A DNA stretch of 64,000 nt from Verrucomicrobiota bacterium (GTDB taxonomy: Bacteria; Verrucomicrobiota; Verrucomicrobiia; Limisphaerales; UBA1319). Made by a program: the position numbers and the translations under genes. The stretch spans positions 62,001 to 126,000 of the forward strand of contig JAKLFB010000001.1 of the NCBI GenBank assembly GCA_022711435.1, written 5' to 3'. Below the pieces are notes generated by a model. The model did not search any database. It was not told the DNA's origin and saw only the letters and a program-made list of their open reading frames with translations. Below, one piece after another: positions 15,879 to 27,545 of the stretch. Within the stretch, counting starts at the first letter, position 1, and each line of letters begins with the position of its first letter.

Positions 15879-18164
15879 TTACCGCTGAATCAAACCCGCG
15901 ATGGCTTGGCCATCCGGACCGACGATCCGGGCGCGCGCCGACCAGCCGCCAGCGCCCTGGGTGATCTTGAGGAGGAGCTCGTTCGAGCCTTTGGCCAGGC
16001 GGATGGGCGCCTGATCCTGATCCGCCACGTCGCCGCGGTCGACGTTGTTGGCATGGACAAGCTTGCCGTTGAGCCAGGCCTTGACGCCGTCGTCGCTGCC
16101 CAGAAGCAGGATCGCGTCCGCATCCTCCGGCGCGATCAGCTCCGCCTTGAGATACGCCGCGCAGTCCACCTGGCCGGGAAAGAGGGCCGCCAGATTGACC
16201 TGGTCGGCGGGCGGGACCGCCAGCCATCGGACGGGCTCGCCCGGGTTCTCGGGGCCGAACGGGATGTCGAAGATGGCGAGCGCGCCCGCAACGCCGGGCC
16301 TGCGATAGGGGCCGCAGACGAGCCACTCCCGGATGAACGGGCCGGCGAACCCGAGCTTTTGCGCGATCTGGAGGCGGGCGGCCTCGGCCTCGGCCTTGAC
16401 GGCCGGATCGGCGGCGGCTTTCCGGGCGAGCTCGAGGGTTTGAAGGTTCGGAACGCGCGCCAGGCCGGAAAGCACCCGGCGCTTGTCGTCGACGCTCGAA
16501 GCCAGATCGAACGCGGCAGCCAGCGCGTCGGTGCGCTGTCCGATGGCGAGCTCCGCCGATTCTTCAGCGGCGAGACGAAGGATGCCCTGGATCGCCAGGG
16601 CGCGCAGGCCGGGATCGGCTGCGCCGCGGGCGGCCTGGATCAGGTCGGGCAGGAGGACGCCATCGCGCGTGTCGCACAGGGCGCGGGCGGCCGCAGCGCG
16701 AACACGCCGATCGGGATCGGCCAGCGCGGATCGGAAGGCAGCGCGGAGCCGATCGTCGGCGAACCGCGCGCCGGCGCGCAGGAGGGCCATGCGGACCTCG
16801 AGGTCGCCAGCGGCCAGCCCTTGCGCAATCGGCTCTAAATTGGGGCTGGAGCCTCCAGGGAGCCGATCGGACAGCGACTCGAACACGGCGATGACATCCT
16901 CGCGTGCGTCGTCGTCGCGGGCTGTCTCGAGGAGCCGGACGAGCTCGGCGATATGGCTGCCGTCGGCCAGATCGCGCAGCGCCTTCAGGGCGGCTTGGCG
17001 CGCAGCGGGCTGGCTGCCGGATGCCAGCCGCAGCAGGGCCGGGGCCGCGCTCCGTTCGGCGCGCGCTGCCAGGGCGCGAATCGCTTCAGCTTGAACGGCG
17101 GGTGCAGCCCGGCCGAGCTCCGCCACCAAGGCGCCCGCCACGTCGCCGCGGTGGAGCATGACCAGCGCCTGGCGCGCCGCCTTCTGCTCTGTTGCGCCGC
17201 CGGATGCCGCCGATTCGGCCAGCAACGGCACGCTGGCGGCGTCGCCGAGCACGCCCAATGCCGCGCAAGCCGCTGGGCGGACGGCGGTGTCGCCGGCCCG
17301 CGCGGCGGCCAGCACGGCGGGCAGCGCGGCCGCGTCGCCTCGCTCGCGCATCAGGGCGATCAGCGCGATTTGCAGGGCGGGGGATGCTCGGGGCATAAGG
17401 GCTGCAAAGGACCGGGTGGCGCCGGGATCCTGGACCTCGCCCGCCAGCCGCAGCGCGGCGGCCTCGAGCGCCGGGTCCTGGCCTTCGAGCGCGGACAGGA
17501 TCCGCGCCAGAGTGTCTTGGCCGGAGCATCGGATGAGGCCCGCATAGGCGGCGGCGCGGACGTGATCGCTCTCGGCCGGGGCGCTGAGCAGCGTGTAAAC
17601 GCGGCTGGCCTCGGCAGCGTTACCGCCGGCGAGGCATTGCTCCGCGCACTCGAGCAGGCCCGCGATCGCGGCCATCCGGACGGCGGGAGCGGCCCGGCGC
17701 AGCGCCGATTCGAGGGCGGCCGTCGATCGCGCGCCGCCAATCCGCCCGAGCGCGGCGGCGGCAGCGGCGGCGACGGCGGCGTCCGAGCCGGCCAGGAGCG
17801 GCTCGAGCAAGGGCACAGACTGGGGATCGCGCCGCCAGCCCAGCGAATCGATCAAACCGGCTTGGACAAGGCCCGACGTTCGGCCGAGCGCATCTCGAAG
17901 AGCCGCGCCCGCCTCCGGGCAGGGCATCGCTTCCAGGGCATACCGCGCTGTGTGGGATGCGCCCTCCTCGCCAAGCAGGGCATCGAGAGCGGGCACGGAC
18001 CGCGCGGTGCCGATCCGGCGCAGCTCCTGGCAGGCGGCCCATTTCTGCGGCGCCCCGGCCGAGGATTCGAGGATGGCGATCAACGCCTGTTCATCGGCAG
18101 CGCGGGCGCCGAGAGCGGGCAGCGCGATCAGGCCGGCCAGGAGAAGGGGGAGATGGGGTTTCAT
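15879..18164 (-). CDS. Secreted HEAT-repeat protein with C-terminal PA14/CBM-like domain
   Basis: A 761-residue exported protein. ATG 18164 gives a signal peptide (MKPHLPLLLAGLIALPALG, then ARA); the frame stays open upstream but without features. From about residue 25 to 610 it is a run of Ala/Leu/Arg-rich HEAT-like helical repeats, for example SVPALDALLGEEGASHTARY, SVPLLEPLLAGSDAAVAAA, PALRLASG-type units and VRAAAARALCDTRDGVLLPD. The last about 150 residues form a beta-rich domain with IREWLVCGPYRRPG, DAILLLGSDDGVKAWLNGKL and GSNELLLKITQGAGGWSARA, a PA14/galactose-binding-like module found on Verrucomicrobial and Planctomycete HEAT proteins. It is probably a periplasmic or surface scaffold; the partner is unknown. 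It is followed upstream by the Gfo/Idh gene with only 32 bp between them. Confidence 0.87.
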   Translation of the reverse strand: MKPHLPLLLAGLIALPALGARAADEQALIAILESSAGAPQKWAACQELRRIGTARSVPALDALLGEEGASHTARYALEAMPCPEAGAALRDALGRTSGLVQAGLIDSLGWRRDPQSVPLLEPLLAGSDAAVAAAAAAALGRIGGARSTAALESALRRAAPAVRMAAIAGLLECAEQCLAGGNAAEASRVYTLLSAPAESDHVRAAAYAGLIRCSGQDTLARILSALEGQDPALEAAALRLAGEVQDPGATRSFAALMPRASPALQIALIALMRERGDAAALPAVLAAARAGDTAVRPAACAALGVLGDAASVPLLAESAASGGATEQKAARQALVMLHRGDVAGALVAELGRAAPAVQAEAIRALAARAERSAAPALLRLASGSQPAARQAALKALRDLADGSHIAELVRLLETARDDDAREDVIAVFESLSDRLPGGSSPNLEPIAQGLAAGDLEVRMALLRAGARFADDRLRAAFRSALADPDRRVRAAAARALCDTRDGVLLPDLIQAARGAADPGLRALAIQGILRLAAEESAELAIGQRTDALAAAFDLASSVDDKRRVLSGLARVPNLQTLELARKAAADPAVKAEAEAARLQIAQKLGFAGPFIREWLVCGPYRRPGVAGALAIFDIPFGPENPGEPVRWLAVPPADQVNLAALFPGQVDCAAYLKAELIAPEDADAILLLGSDDGVKAWLNGKLVHANNVDRGDVADQDQAPIRLAKGSNELLLKITQGAGGWSARARIVGPDGQAIAGLIQR

Positions 18165-18196
18165 GGGAGGCGGGTTCGGGGATCGCGCTGATCTGT

Positions 18197-19582
18197 TCAC
18201 AGCCGCCACGGGGGGCGCGTGCTGTAGGAGCGGAGGCGGTTGGCCTGCTCGTCTCCGATGAACTCGCCCTTGACCGGATCGAGCCGGACGGTCCGGCGCA
18301 AGGCCATGGCGATGCCGCCGGCGAGGATGGTGTTCATGGTGCGCACGGCCGCCTCGACGTGGGCGATCGGCTGCCGCCGGGTGCGGACGCAATCGAGGAA
18401 ATTGCCGGAATGGCTGTCGGACCGCTCGACCCGCGCGTCCGTAGAGCGGATCGGCTCGCGCAGGATCCGATCCGGATCGGCGACGATGCGGGCGCGGTCG
18501 ACAGCGATCCGGCCTTGGGTGCCGACAAAGCAAGCGCCGCCCTCACCGCCGACCGGCTCGCCCGGAAAGCCGATCGAGTGGACAACGACGCCGTTCGAGA
18601 AGCGGATGTGAGTCTGGCCGTCTTCGGGCCGGCCGGCCACGCCGCCCGGATGCGCCGCCCCGGAGGACGCGCCTGCGGCCGGCTCGTAGTCCGCCTCGAT
18701 CGGGGCGGCGATGTCCGGGTTCACCGTCCACTGGATGAAGTCGTAGTGGTGGGGGCTCCAGTTCAGATCCCCGATGAGCAGGCCGGGCAGGGCATGGCCG
18801 GCCTCGCCGCCGAACGGGCGCCAGGGCAGCGGCCCCAGCCACATGTCCCAGTCGAAACCGGCGGGCACAGGACGGGACTCGTTCGAGGTCCAGGCGGACG
18901 GGAACAGCGCGCCGGGCTGGCGGTAGGCATAGACTTCCCGGAGCTGGCCGATCCGCCCGTTGCGGACCAGCTCGCAGGCGATCCGGAACTTGCCGTCGTA
19001 TTCGGAGCGCTGCTGCGTGCCGGCCTGGAACACGCGTCCGAATCGCCGGGCGGTCTCGACCAGGACGCGTCCTTCGCGGAGGGTGATGGCGACGGGCTTC
19101 TCGCAATAGACATCCTTGCCTGCGCGCATCGCCAGGATCGACATGGGGGCCGCCCAGTGATAGGGGAGCGCCAGCAACACGGCGTCGATGTCGGGCCGGG
19201 CGAGGAGCTCGCGAAAGTCGCTGCAGGCCTCGATGCCGGCGTATTGGGATCGCCCGAGCTTGCGGGCGTACATCTGGCTGGCGCGCTGATGGGCGCTGTC
19301 GCGGCGCTCCTTGCGGACATCGCAGACGGCCAGGACCTGGACGTCATTGCGGGCGACGTATCCGCCGGGCACGTAGGTCCAAGCGCCGCCCAGGAGGTGG
19401 CCGGCGCCCTGGCCGCCCAAGCCGATAAAGCCCATCGTGATGCGGTCGCTGGGCGCCTTGATGCCCTCGCGGCCCAGGACGGACGAGGGCAGAACGGCCG
19501 GAGCGGCAAGGGCGATGCCAAGCGCGGCGGCCCCGCGCCGCAGAAACGCGCGCCGGCCGATTTGGATTGCGGCTGTGTTCAT
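18197..19582 (-). CDS. Tat-exported Gfo/Idh/MocA family oxidoreductase
   Basis: 461 residues from ATG 19582 (a TTG at 19612 would add 10 residues). The N-terminus has a Tat motif RRAFLRRGAAALGIALAAP. The Rossmann nucleotide-binding region starts at about residue 50 with MGFIGLGGQGAGH, and the family lysine motif is AGKDVYCEKPVAITLREG. The second half carries the substrate-binding alpha/beta domain with PHHYDFIQWTVNP and the sequence HSGNFLDCVRTRRQPIAHVE typical of the exported PVC/Bacteroidetes branch. Such enzymes are NAD(P)-dependent sugar or cyclitol oxidoreductases. The exported group often carries its cofactor out in folded form via Tat; the exact substrate is unknown. Confidence 0.92.
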   Translation of the reverse strand: MNTAAIQIGRRAFLRRGAAALGIALAAPAVLPSSVLGREGIKAPSDRITMGFIGLGGQGAGHLLGGAWTYVPGGYVARNDVQVLAVCDVRKERRDSAHQRASQMYARKLGRSQYAGIEACSDFRELLARPDIDAVLLALPYHWAAPMSILAMRAGKDVYCEKPVAITLREGRVLVETARRFGRVFQAGTQQRSEYDGKFRIACELVRNGRIGQLREVYAYRQPGALFPSAWTSNESRPVPAGFDWDMWLGPLPWRPFGGEAGHALPGLLIGDLNWSPHHYDFIQWTVNPDIAAPIEADYEPAAGASSGAAHPGGVAGRPEDGQTHIRFSNGVVVHSIGFPGEPVGGEGGACFVGTQGRIAVDRARIVADPDRILREPIRSTDARVERSDSHSGNFLDCVRTRRQPIAHVEAAVRTMNTILAGGIAMALRRTVRLDPVKGEFIGDEQANRLRSYSTRPPWRL

Positions 19583-19608
19583 GGTGTCGGGCAGATGCGC
19601 TTGAATTC

Positions 19609-20769
19609 TCAAGCCGGTCCGAGGCGTTCGAGCAGGCGTTCGAGCTCGGCGTCGGTGTTGTAGAAGTGCGGCGAGATTCGGAGATAGCCTTGGCCGGCCC
19701 GGTCGTAGCGCAGGGAGGCGGCGATGCCGTCAGCCTCGAGCCGGCTGTGGAGGAGGGGCAGATCTGTGCCGGCGCGATGAACGGAGAGGATGCCGCCGGC
19801 GGCGGCGGGGGGTGCATCGGCGTTCAGGACGGACCATCCGCGGCTCTGGAGCTGTCCCTGGAGCCAGGACCGCTTCCGCAGCAGCTCGGCTGCGATGTCG
19901 TCGATGCCCGTCTCGATCAGCAGCTCGAGCGCGGCGTGGAGCCCGACGATGCCGAGGAGATTGGCGCTGCCGGCCTCGTAGCGCCGCGCATCGGGCATGA
20001 AATCGAGCGTATCCCGCGCGATGTATTGGGGGCAGTGGACGTTGTTCCAGCCGAAGGCGGCGGGGCGGAGATGATCCTGGATCGAGCGCTTGACGTAGAG
20101 GATGCCGGCGGCGCAGGGGCCGAGCATCCATTTATGGGCATCGGCGGCCATGAAGTCGACGTGGTCGACGGGGGTGGGAAATGCGCCGAGCGTCTGGATG
20201 GCGTCGAGGCAGAAGAGGACGCCGCGCTGGTGGAGGAGGTAGCCGATCGAGGAGATGTCGATTCGATAGCCCGACACAAAATGGCAGGAGGCAAGCGCGA
20301 CCAGGCGCGTGCGCGGCGTGAGATGCTGCTCGACGATCTCGGGTGTGATGGCTCCGAGGGACGAGGTGCGGATGGGGGCGAGATCGACGCCGGCCTTCGC
20401 CAGCGCCATCCATGGGTAGACATTGGACGGGTAATCGTCCGGGTAGAAGAGGATCTGGTCGCCGGGCTTCCATGCCAGCCCCGAGGCGACCTGGCTCAGC
20501 CCGGCCGAGGTCGGGCCGACAAACGCAATCTCCTCGGGCGCGGCCCCGATCAGCCGGGCGGCCAGCTCGCGGGTCTGGGGCATCCGGAGGGCGGGCGCGA
20601 GAGTCTCCTGGTCGCCCGAGGTGCAAAGCGCCGCGTAGTCGCGGATGGCATCCGATACCCGGCGCGGCAACGGGCAGACGCCGGCATGAGCCAGGAACAC
20701 CTTCTCGCGCGTCACGGGGAATTCGGATTGGCGCACCGGCTCGAGATCGAGGATTTCGCGCAACGTCAT
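19609..20769 (-). CDS. Class V aminotransferase (cysteine desulfurase/epimerase-like, PLP)
   Basis: A 386-residue cytosolic fold type I PLP enzyme. ATG 20769 is chosen because MTLREILDLEPVRQSEFP leads directly into the family start VFLAHAGVCPLPRRV; the open frame upstream of it overlaps pyrF. The Schiff-base lysine is Lys213 in DAHKWMLGP, preceded by the cofactor Asp/Gln segment LFCLDAIQTLGAFP. Other family signatures are FVGPTSAGLSQVASGL and GSANLLGIVGLHAAL. The overall pattern is closest to the isopenicillin-N-epimerase/cysteine-desulfurase-like group. The specific reaction cannot be set from sequence alone. Its stop lies 26 bp before the Gfo/Idh ATG, so they are probably co-transcribed. 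Confidence 0.88.
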   Translation of the reverse strand: MTLREILDLEPVRQSEFPVTREKVFLAHAGVCPLPRRVSDAIRDYAALCTSGDQETLAPALRMPQTRELAARLIGAAPEEIAFVGPTSAGLSQVASGLAWKPGDQILFYPDDYPSNVYPWMALAKAGVDLAPIRTSSLGAITPEIVEQHLTPRTRLVALASCHFVSGYRIDISSIGYLLHQRGVLFCLDAIQTLGAFPTPVDHVDFMAADAHKWMLGPCAAGILYVKRSIQDHLRPAAFGWNNVHCPQYIARDTLDFMPDARRYEAGSANLLGIVGLHAALELLIETGIDDIAAELLRKRSWLQGQLQSRGWSVLNADAPPAAAGGILSVHRAGTDLPLLHSRLEADGIAASLRYDRAGQGYLRISPHFYNTDAELERLLERLGPA

Positions 20770-20821
20770 GGGGCGACTGTAGCGGGGATGAAGCGCGGAG
20801 GGAAAGCGGAATTGCGGCCGG

Positions 20822-21535
20822 CTACGGCGCCTGGCGGAGGTCGTCGAGGATGCGGCGGGCGGCGAGGGCGGGGTCGGGCGCGGCGCAGATGGGGCGCCCG
20901 ATGACGAGCCAGGTTGCGCCCGCATCAAGGGCGGCCCGGGCGCTGAGGGTGCGCTTCTGGTCGCCGGCAGGGTCGGAGCCGGACCGGATGCCGGGCGTGA
21001 CGAGGACGAACGGCTTGGGCAGGAAGCGGCGCAGTGGCTCGATCTCGAGCGGGGAGCAGACGAGCCCGCGCAGGCCGGCATGGGCGGCGAGCCGGGCCAG
21101 GAGCTCGACCTGGGCGGGCAGGGGATGGGGCAGGCCCAGCTCGGCGAGGGCGGCCGGGTCGAGGCTGGTGAGGACGGTGACGCCGAGGATGAGGGGGGGA
21201 GGCCGCTGGAGGGCGGCAGCGGTCTGCTGCGCGGAGGTCTCGGCCGCCTGCATCATGGCGCGTCCGCCTCCCGCATGGACGGTGAGCATCTGGACATCGA
21301 GCCGGGTGGCTTGGGCGACCGCCTCGGCCACCGTGTGAGGGATGTCATGGAACTTCAGGTCCAGAAAGACCGGCGCGCCCATGGCGCGGAGGCGGTGGAC
21401 CGCGGCCGGTCCTTCGGCGGCAAAGAGCACGCTGCCGACCTTGAACGCGCCGACGAAGGGCTGGACGCGCTCGGCCAGGCGGAGCGCGGCGTCCAGGGGG
21501 ACGACATCGAGCGCGGCGATGACGGGATTGATCAA
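20822..21535 (-). CDS. pyrF: Orotidine 5'-phosphate decarboxylase
   Basis: 237 residues, the normal size for type 1 OMP decarboxylase, which makes UMP in the last step of pyrimidine synthesis. The catalytic Asp-x-Lys-x-x-Asp motif is present in FLDLKFHDIPHTVAEAV, and other family segments are PVIAALDVV, MLTVHAGGG, TVLTSLDP, LVTPGIRSG and WLVIGRPI. The frame is open into the clpC region, but the protein proper starts at a TTG (21533-21535), one base after the clpC stop codon (21537-21539). It therefore appears translationally coupled to clpC and ends the mcsA-mcsB-clpC transcript. There is no ATG at a suitable position. Confidence 0.92.
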   Translation of the reverse strand: MINPVIAALDVVPLDAALRLAERVQPFVGAFKVGSVLFAAEGPAAVHRLRAMGAPVFLDLKFHDIPHTVAEAVAQATRLDVQMLTVHAGGGRAMMQAAETSAQQTAAALQRPPPLILGVTVLTSLDPAALAELGLPHPLPAQVELLARLAAHAGLRGLVCSPLEIEPLRRFLPKPFVLVTPGIRSGSDPAGDQKRTLSARAALDAGATWLVIGRPICAAPDPALAARRILDDLRQAP

Positions 21536-21536
21536 G

Positions 21537-24056
<2,520 letters not shown>

Positions 24057-24081
24057 ACGTTCAACATCCCAATTACATGTG

Positions 24082-25212
24082 CTACACGGAAGCGGATTTG
24101 TCCAGCGAAGGACCGGAGGAACTGCGGCGCGGGGGCATGACGGGGCGGCTGACGGCGGAGAGGCGCTCCCGGAGGAGGTCGGCGCGGCGCTGGTCGCGCT
24201 CGTCCGCGGGGAGCTTCTCCGAGCAGCGCTGCTGGAGGTGGCCGGGCTGGGTGACCAGGAAAAGCTCGTCGACCAGGGATCGATCGAGGCCGGGGAACAT
24301 GCCCAGATCCAGGCCCAGCCGCAGGAGGGAGAGCTGGTTCATGGTCTCCTTCGAGGCGATGATGTGGGCGTGGGCGAGGATGCCGTACGCGCGCCCGATC
24401 TGGTTGCAGACGACGGCGGGCTGTTTTTCGAGGAGCAGGGCGCGCGCGTTCTCCTCGCTCTCGATGACCTGGGCCAGGACCTTGATGAGGCGCTCGACGA
24501 TCTCGATCTCGGCCTCGCCGAGGGTCATCTGGTTGGAGACCTGGAAGATGTTGCCGAGGGCTTCGGTCCCCTCGCCGTAGAAGCCGCGGACGGCGAAGCT
24601 GAGCTTGTTGACAGCCTGGATAATCTGGTTGATGTGCTCGGCGAGGACGAGCCCGGGGAGGTGGAGCATGGCGCTGACCCGGATGCCGGTGCCGACGTTG
24701 GTGGGGCAGGCGGTGAGGTAGCCGATCTCGGGCGAGAAAGCGTAGTCGAGGAGTTTTTCGAGGCTGGAATCGAACTGGTTGATGGTCTCCCAGGCCTGCC
24801 GGATCTGGAGCCCGGGGAGGAGGACCTGCATGCGGAGGTGATCCTCCTCGTTGATCATGACGCTGAGGACCTCATCGCGGCTGAGGAGCCAGCCGCTGCC
24901 GGCGTTGCGGGCGGCATGCTCGCGGCTGATGAGGTGGCGTTCGACCAGGATCTGCTTGTCCAGAGGGCTGAGGACATCCATGGATTCGGCGAATCCGTCC
25001 TGCAGCGGGGGGAGGCTGGCGACGGCCTGGCGGATGAGGTCCAGCACCTGGAGCCGTTCGGCTTTCTTGGCCCAGCCGGGGAAGGCGAAGCTCTTCAGGT
25101 TGCGGGCCAATCGGACCCGGCTGGTCAGGACGATGCGGTCGTGGGGGCCGGTGCGGCGGCTGGCGTCGGCCGGGCTGCTGAGAAAGGCCTGGAGCGGGAT
25201 GGATTCAGGCAT
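24082..25212 (-). CDS. mcsB: Protein-arginine kinase McsB
   Basis: A 376-residue ATP:guanido phosphotransferase-fold enzyme that phosphorylates arginines in proteins. The N-terminal nucleotide-binding arginines are in IVLTSRVRLARNL, and the catalytic loop is CPTNVGTGIR with Cys169 (Cys167 in Bacillus). The allosteric phospho-arginine pocket motif RDxxRA is present as RDQRRA at 339-344, which separates McsB from creatine and arginine kinases. EEDHLRMQVL and INQFDSSLEKLLDYAFSPE are further family blocks. Its ATG overlaps the last 8 nt of mcsA. Substrates tagged by it would be unfolded by the adjacent ClpC. Confidence 0.96.
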   Translation of the reverse strand: MPESIPLQAFLSSPADASRRTGPHDRIVLTSRVRLARNLKSFAFPGWAKKAERLQVLDLIRQAVASLPPLQDGFAESMDVLSPLDKQILVERHLISREHAARNAGSGWLLSRDEVLSVMINEEDHLRMQVLLPGLQIRQAWETINQFDSSLEKLLDYAFSPEIGYLTACPTNVGTGIRVSAMLHLPGLVLAEHINQIIQAVNKLSFAVRGFYGEGTEALGNIFQVSNQMTLGEAEIEIVERLIKVLAQVIESEENARALLLEKQPAVVCNQIGRAYGILAHAHIIASKETMNQLSLLRLGLDLGMFPGLDRSLVDELFLVTQPGHLQQRCSEKLPADERDQRRADLLRERLSAVSRPVMPPRRSSSGPSLDKSASV

Positions 25213-25714
25213 GGCTGGCCGGGTTGAGCTGCTGGCGCAACTGCTTGATCTGGTCGCGGAGGGCGGCAGCGTGCTCGTATTGCTCGGCGCGGACGGCCTC
25301 GTCGAGCTCGGTCTGGAGCTTTTGGATCTGGTCTTTGAGATTGGTGGATTGGGGGGTCTGGTGGGGGACTTTGCCCGTGTGCCGCACGCCCTTGTGCATG
25401 GACTTGAGGAGGCTGTGGAGCGGCTCGCTGAAGACCGTGTAGCAGCGGCTGCAGCCGAGCCGGCCGGATTTCTTCAGGTCGGCGAGGGTGAAGCCGCAGT
25501 GGGAGCACTGGAGCTCGGCCTGGGCGGCGGCGGGCTCGGGCGCAGTGGCGCCGCTCAGCCCCAGGAGGATGCCGGCCAGGGAGAAGCCGGCGGGGTCATC
25601 GACCCCCTTGGCCTTGGAGCACGGCTCGCACAGATCGACGGTCTTCATCTGGTTATCGACGATCTGGGTGAGGTGGACGGTCGCCTCGTTTTTATGGCAC
25701 GCGTCGCAGAGCAT
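25205..25714 (-). CDS. mcsA: McsA-like zinc-finger and UVR-motif activator of McsB
   Basis: A 169-residue protein; ATG 25714 is chosen because it starts right at the first zinc ligand pair (MLCDACHKN), while the open frame upstream lies in ilvE. It has four CxxC pairs (CDAC, CEPC, CSHC, CSRC) and a C-terminal UVR motif (AVRAEQYEHAAALRDQIKQL), the McsA architecture. McsA binds zinc, activates McsB and helps target it to ClpC. The gene overlaps mcsB by 8 nt and lies 23 bp after ilvE, so it is in one transcript with both. Confidence 0.94.
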   Translation of the reverse strand: MLCDACHKNEATVHLTQIVDNQMKTVDLCEPCSKAKGVDDPAGFSLAGILLGLSGATAPEPAAAQAELQCSHCGFTLADLKKSGRLGCSRCYTVFSEPLHSLLKSMHKGVRHTGKVPHQTPQSTNLKDQIQKLQTELDEAVRAEQYEHAAALRDQIKQLRQQLNPASHA

Positions 25715-25737
25715 AATTGCGTGGCAGCGGGGGGCGG

Positions 25738-26610
25738 TTAGGGGTTGATGGGCTCGCCGGTGGCCTGGGTCAAGGCGTGGTAATCCTGCATGAGCCGCCG
25801 GGTCACGGCGCCTGGCTTGCCGCTTCCGATCGTCCGCCCGTCGATCTTGACCACCGGCACGATCTCCGCAGCGCTGCCGGTGATGAAGCACTCGTCGGCA
25901 TTGAAGAGGTCGTAGCGGGTGAGGTTGGTTTCGGTGACGGCCAAGCCGGCGTGGCGCGCCAGCTCGAGCACCACCCCGCGGGTGATGCCGTAGAGGGCGC
26001 CCGCGTAGAGGGGGGGCGTGGCGAGCCGGTCGCCTTGAACGATGAACAGGTTGTCTCCCGTGCACTCGGCCACGAACCCCTCGGCGTTGAGCATGACCGC
26101 CTCCTCGCATCCGGCGAGGTTGGCCTCGATCTTGGCGAGGATGTTGTTGAGGTAGTTGAGGGATTTGATGGCTGGGTTGAGGGCGCTGTGGAGGTTGCGC
26201 GTGGTGGCGACGGTGACGATCTCCATGCCGCGCTGGTACATCTCCGGCGGGTAGAGCTGGATTTTATCGGCGATGATAATGAGGGAGGGTTTGCGGCAGC
26301 TCTTGGGGTTGAGGCCGAGGGTGCCGACTCCGCGGGTGACGACGAGGCGGATATAGCCGTCGCGGATCCGGTTGCGGCGGCAGGTGTCGATCACGGCGCG
26401 GGTCAGGTCGGGCGGGGCCATGGGGATCGTGAGGAGGATGGCCTTGGCGGATCGGTAGAGCCGCTCGATATGCTCGGCCAGCTTGAAGACCCGCCCCCCG
26501 TAGGCCCGAATCCCTTCGAATACCCCATCGCCGTAAAGCAGCCCGTGGTCGAACACGGAGACCTTGGCCTGCCCCTCATCCACGAATTTTCCATCCAGAT
26601 AGATTTTCAT
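25738..26610 (-). CDS. ilvE: Branched-chain amino-acid aminotransferase
   Basis: 290 residues, fold type IV PLP enzyme. It starts MKIYLDGKFVDEGQAKVSVF with the DHGLLYGDGVFEGIRAY block, the PLP lysine is Lys149 in LNPAIKSLNYLNNILAK, and EGFVAECTGDNLFIV and ITRGVVLELA are standard IlvE signatures. It catalyses the last transamination of Leu, Ile and Val synthesis with glutamate. D-amino-acid aminotransferase is a related alternative, but the EGIRAYGG and KSLNYLNN blocks favour IlvE. The gene heads the mcsA-mcsB-clpC-pyrF run. The 224 bp upstream of it (26611-26834) has no gene that I can support. Confidence 0.94.
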   Translation of the reverse strand: MKIYLDGKFVDEGQAKVSVFDHGLLYGDGVFEGIRAYGGRVFKLAEHIERLYRSAKAILLTIPMAPPDLTRAVIDTCRRNRIRDGYIRLVVTRGVGTLGLNPKSCRKPSLIIIADKIQLYPPEMYQRGMEIVTVATTRNLHSALNPAIKSLNYLNNILAKIEANLAGCEEAVMLNAEGFVAECTGDNLFIVQGDRLATPPLYAGALYGITRGVVLELARHAGLAVTETNLTRYDLFNADECFITGSAAEIVPVVKIDGRTIGSGKPGAVTRRLMQDYHALTQATGEPINP

Positions 26611-26834
26611 GATCTACGCTCGAACCACACTACTTGATTGCATCCTTTGAAAGCAAGTGCTGTTCCAGGCTGGACGCGGCGCGAGCGAATGGATGGAACT
26701 GAATGGGTCGGTGATGGTTGGCGAGGGATCGAACGGCGGGGGCGGCGGAGGGGGCGTGCGGCCTTCCGGGCGTCCCTCCTGTGCCAGAAGGGGGATCGGC
26801 ATGCGCCAGAATGGCGCAATCGAGTCTTGGCGGT

Positions 26835-27545
26835 TCAGGGCCGGAGGATCCCCTCCGCCAGCTCGAGCGCGCGAGGGGCGGCGGCGGCGACTCTCGAGTC
26901 ATGCGTGGCGATGATGAGAGTGACGCCCTGCTCGCGCCAGATGGATTCGAGCAGCCGGATAATATCGAGGCCGGTCTGGGAATCGAGGTTGCCGGTGGGT
27001 TCGTCGGCGAGCAGGAGCATGGGATGATTGACGAGCGCGCGGGCGATGGCGACGCGCTGCTGCTCTCCGCCGGACAGCTCGGCGGGGCGGTGCTCGAGTC
27101 GGTGGCCGAGGCCGACCCGTTCGAGGAGGCTGCGGGCGTGAGACTCGACCTCGTCGGGGGCGCGGCGGGCCAGCCGGCCCGGGAGGCCGACGTTCTCCAA
27201 TGCATCCAGCTCGGGCAGCAGATTGTAGGCCTGGAAGATGAGGCCGATCCGCCGGTTGCGCTGGTGGGCGGACTGGCGGGGGCGGCTGGCGGCGATGTCC
27301 TCGCCCTGGAGCCGGATCACACCGGCCGTGGGGGCGTCCAGCCCGGCGAGAAGGTGCAGCAATGTGCTCTTGCCCGTGCCCGAGGCGCCGCGCAGCGCGA
27401 GGAATTCGCCCGCGTTGACCCGGAGATCGACCCCGCGCAGGACCTCGACGATTCGATGGTCCAGGACGTAATTCTTTCGAAGGCCGGCGACCTCGAGGAT
27501 CGGCGCCGGGCATGGTTCAGGCCGGTCATTCATGGCGGAGGGCAT
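26835..27545 (-). CDS. lolD: LolD-type ABC transporter ATPase
   Basis: 236 residues (232 if the in-frame ATG 27533 is used). Walker A is GASGTGKSTLLHLL, the Q-loop is IFQAYNLLPELD, the signature is LSGGEQQRVAIARAL, Walker B is LLLADEPTGNLDS and the H-loop is IIATHD. The MacB/LolD-like sequence and position directly after a LolC/E-type permease (coding overlap of 20 nt) indicate the lipoprotein-release complex that moves lipoproteins off the inner membrane towards the outer membrane. This supports a diderm organism. Confidence 0.93.
   Translation of the reverse strand: MPSAMNDRPEPCPAPILEVAGLRKNYVLDHRIVEVLRGVDLRVNAGEFLALRGASGTGKSTLLHLLAGLDAPTAGVIRLQGEDIAASRPRQSAHQRNRRIGLIFQAYNLLPELDALENVGLPGRLARRAPDEVESHARSLLERVGLGHRLEHRPAELSGGEQQRVAIARALVNHPMLLLADEPTGNLDSQTGLDIIRLLESIWREQGVTLIIATHDSRVAAAAPRALELAEGILRP

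Noticed and set aside
26614..26802. Short minus-strand ORFs between ilvE and lolD
   Set aside because: They have low-complexity Pro/Arg/Ser translations, no conserved motifs and no start signal.
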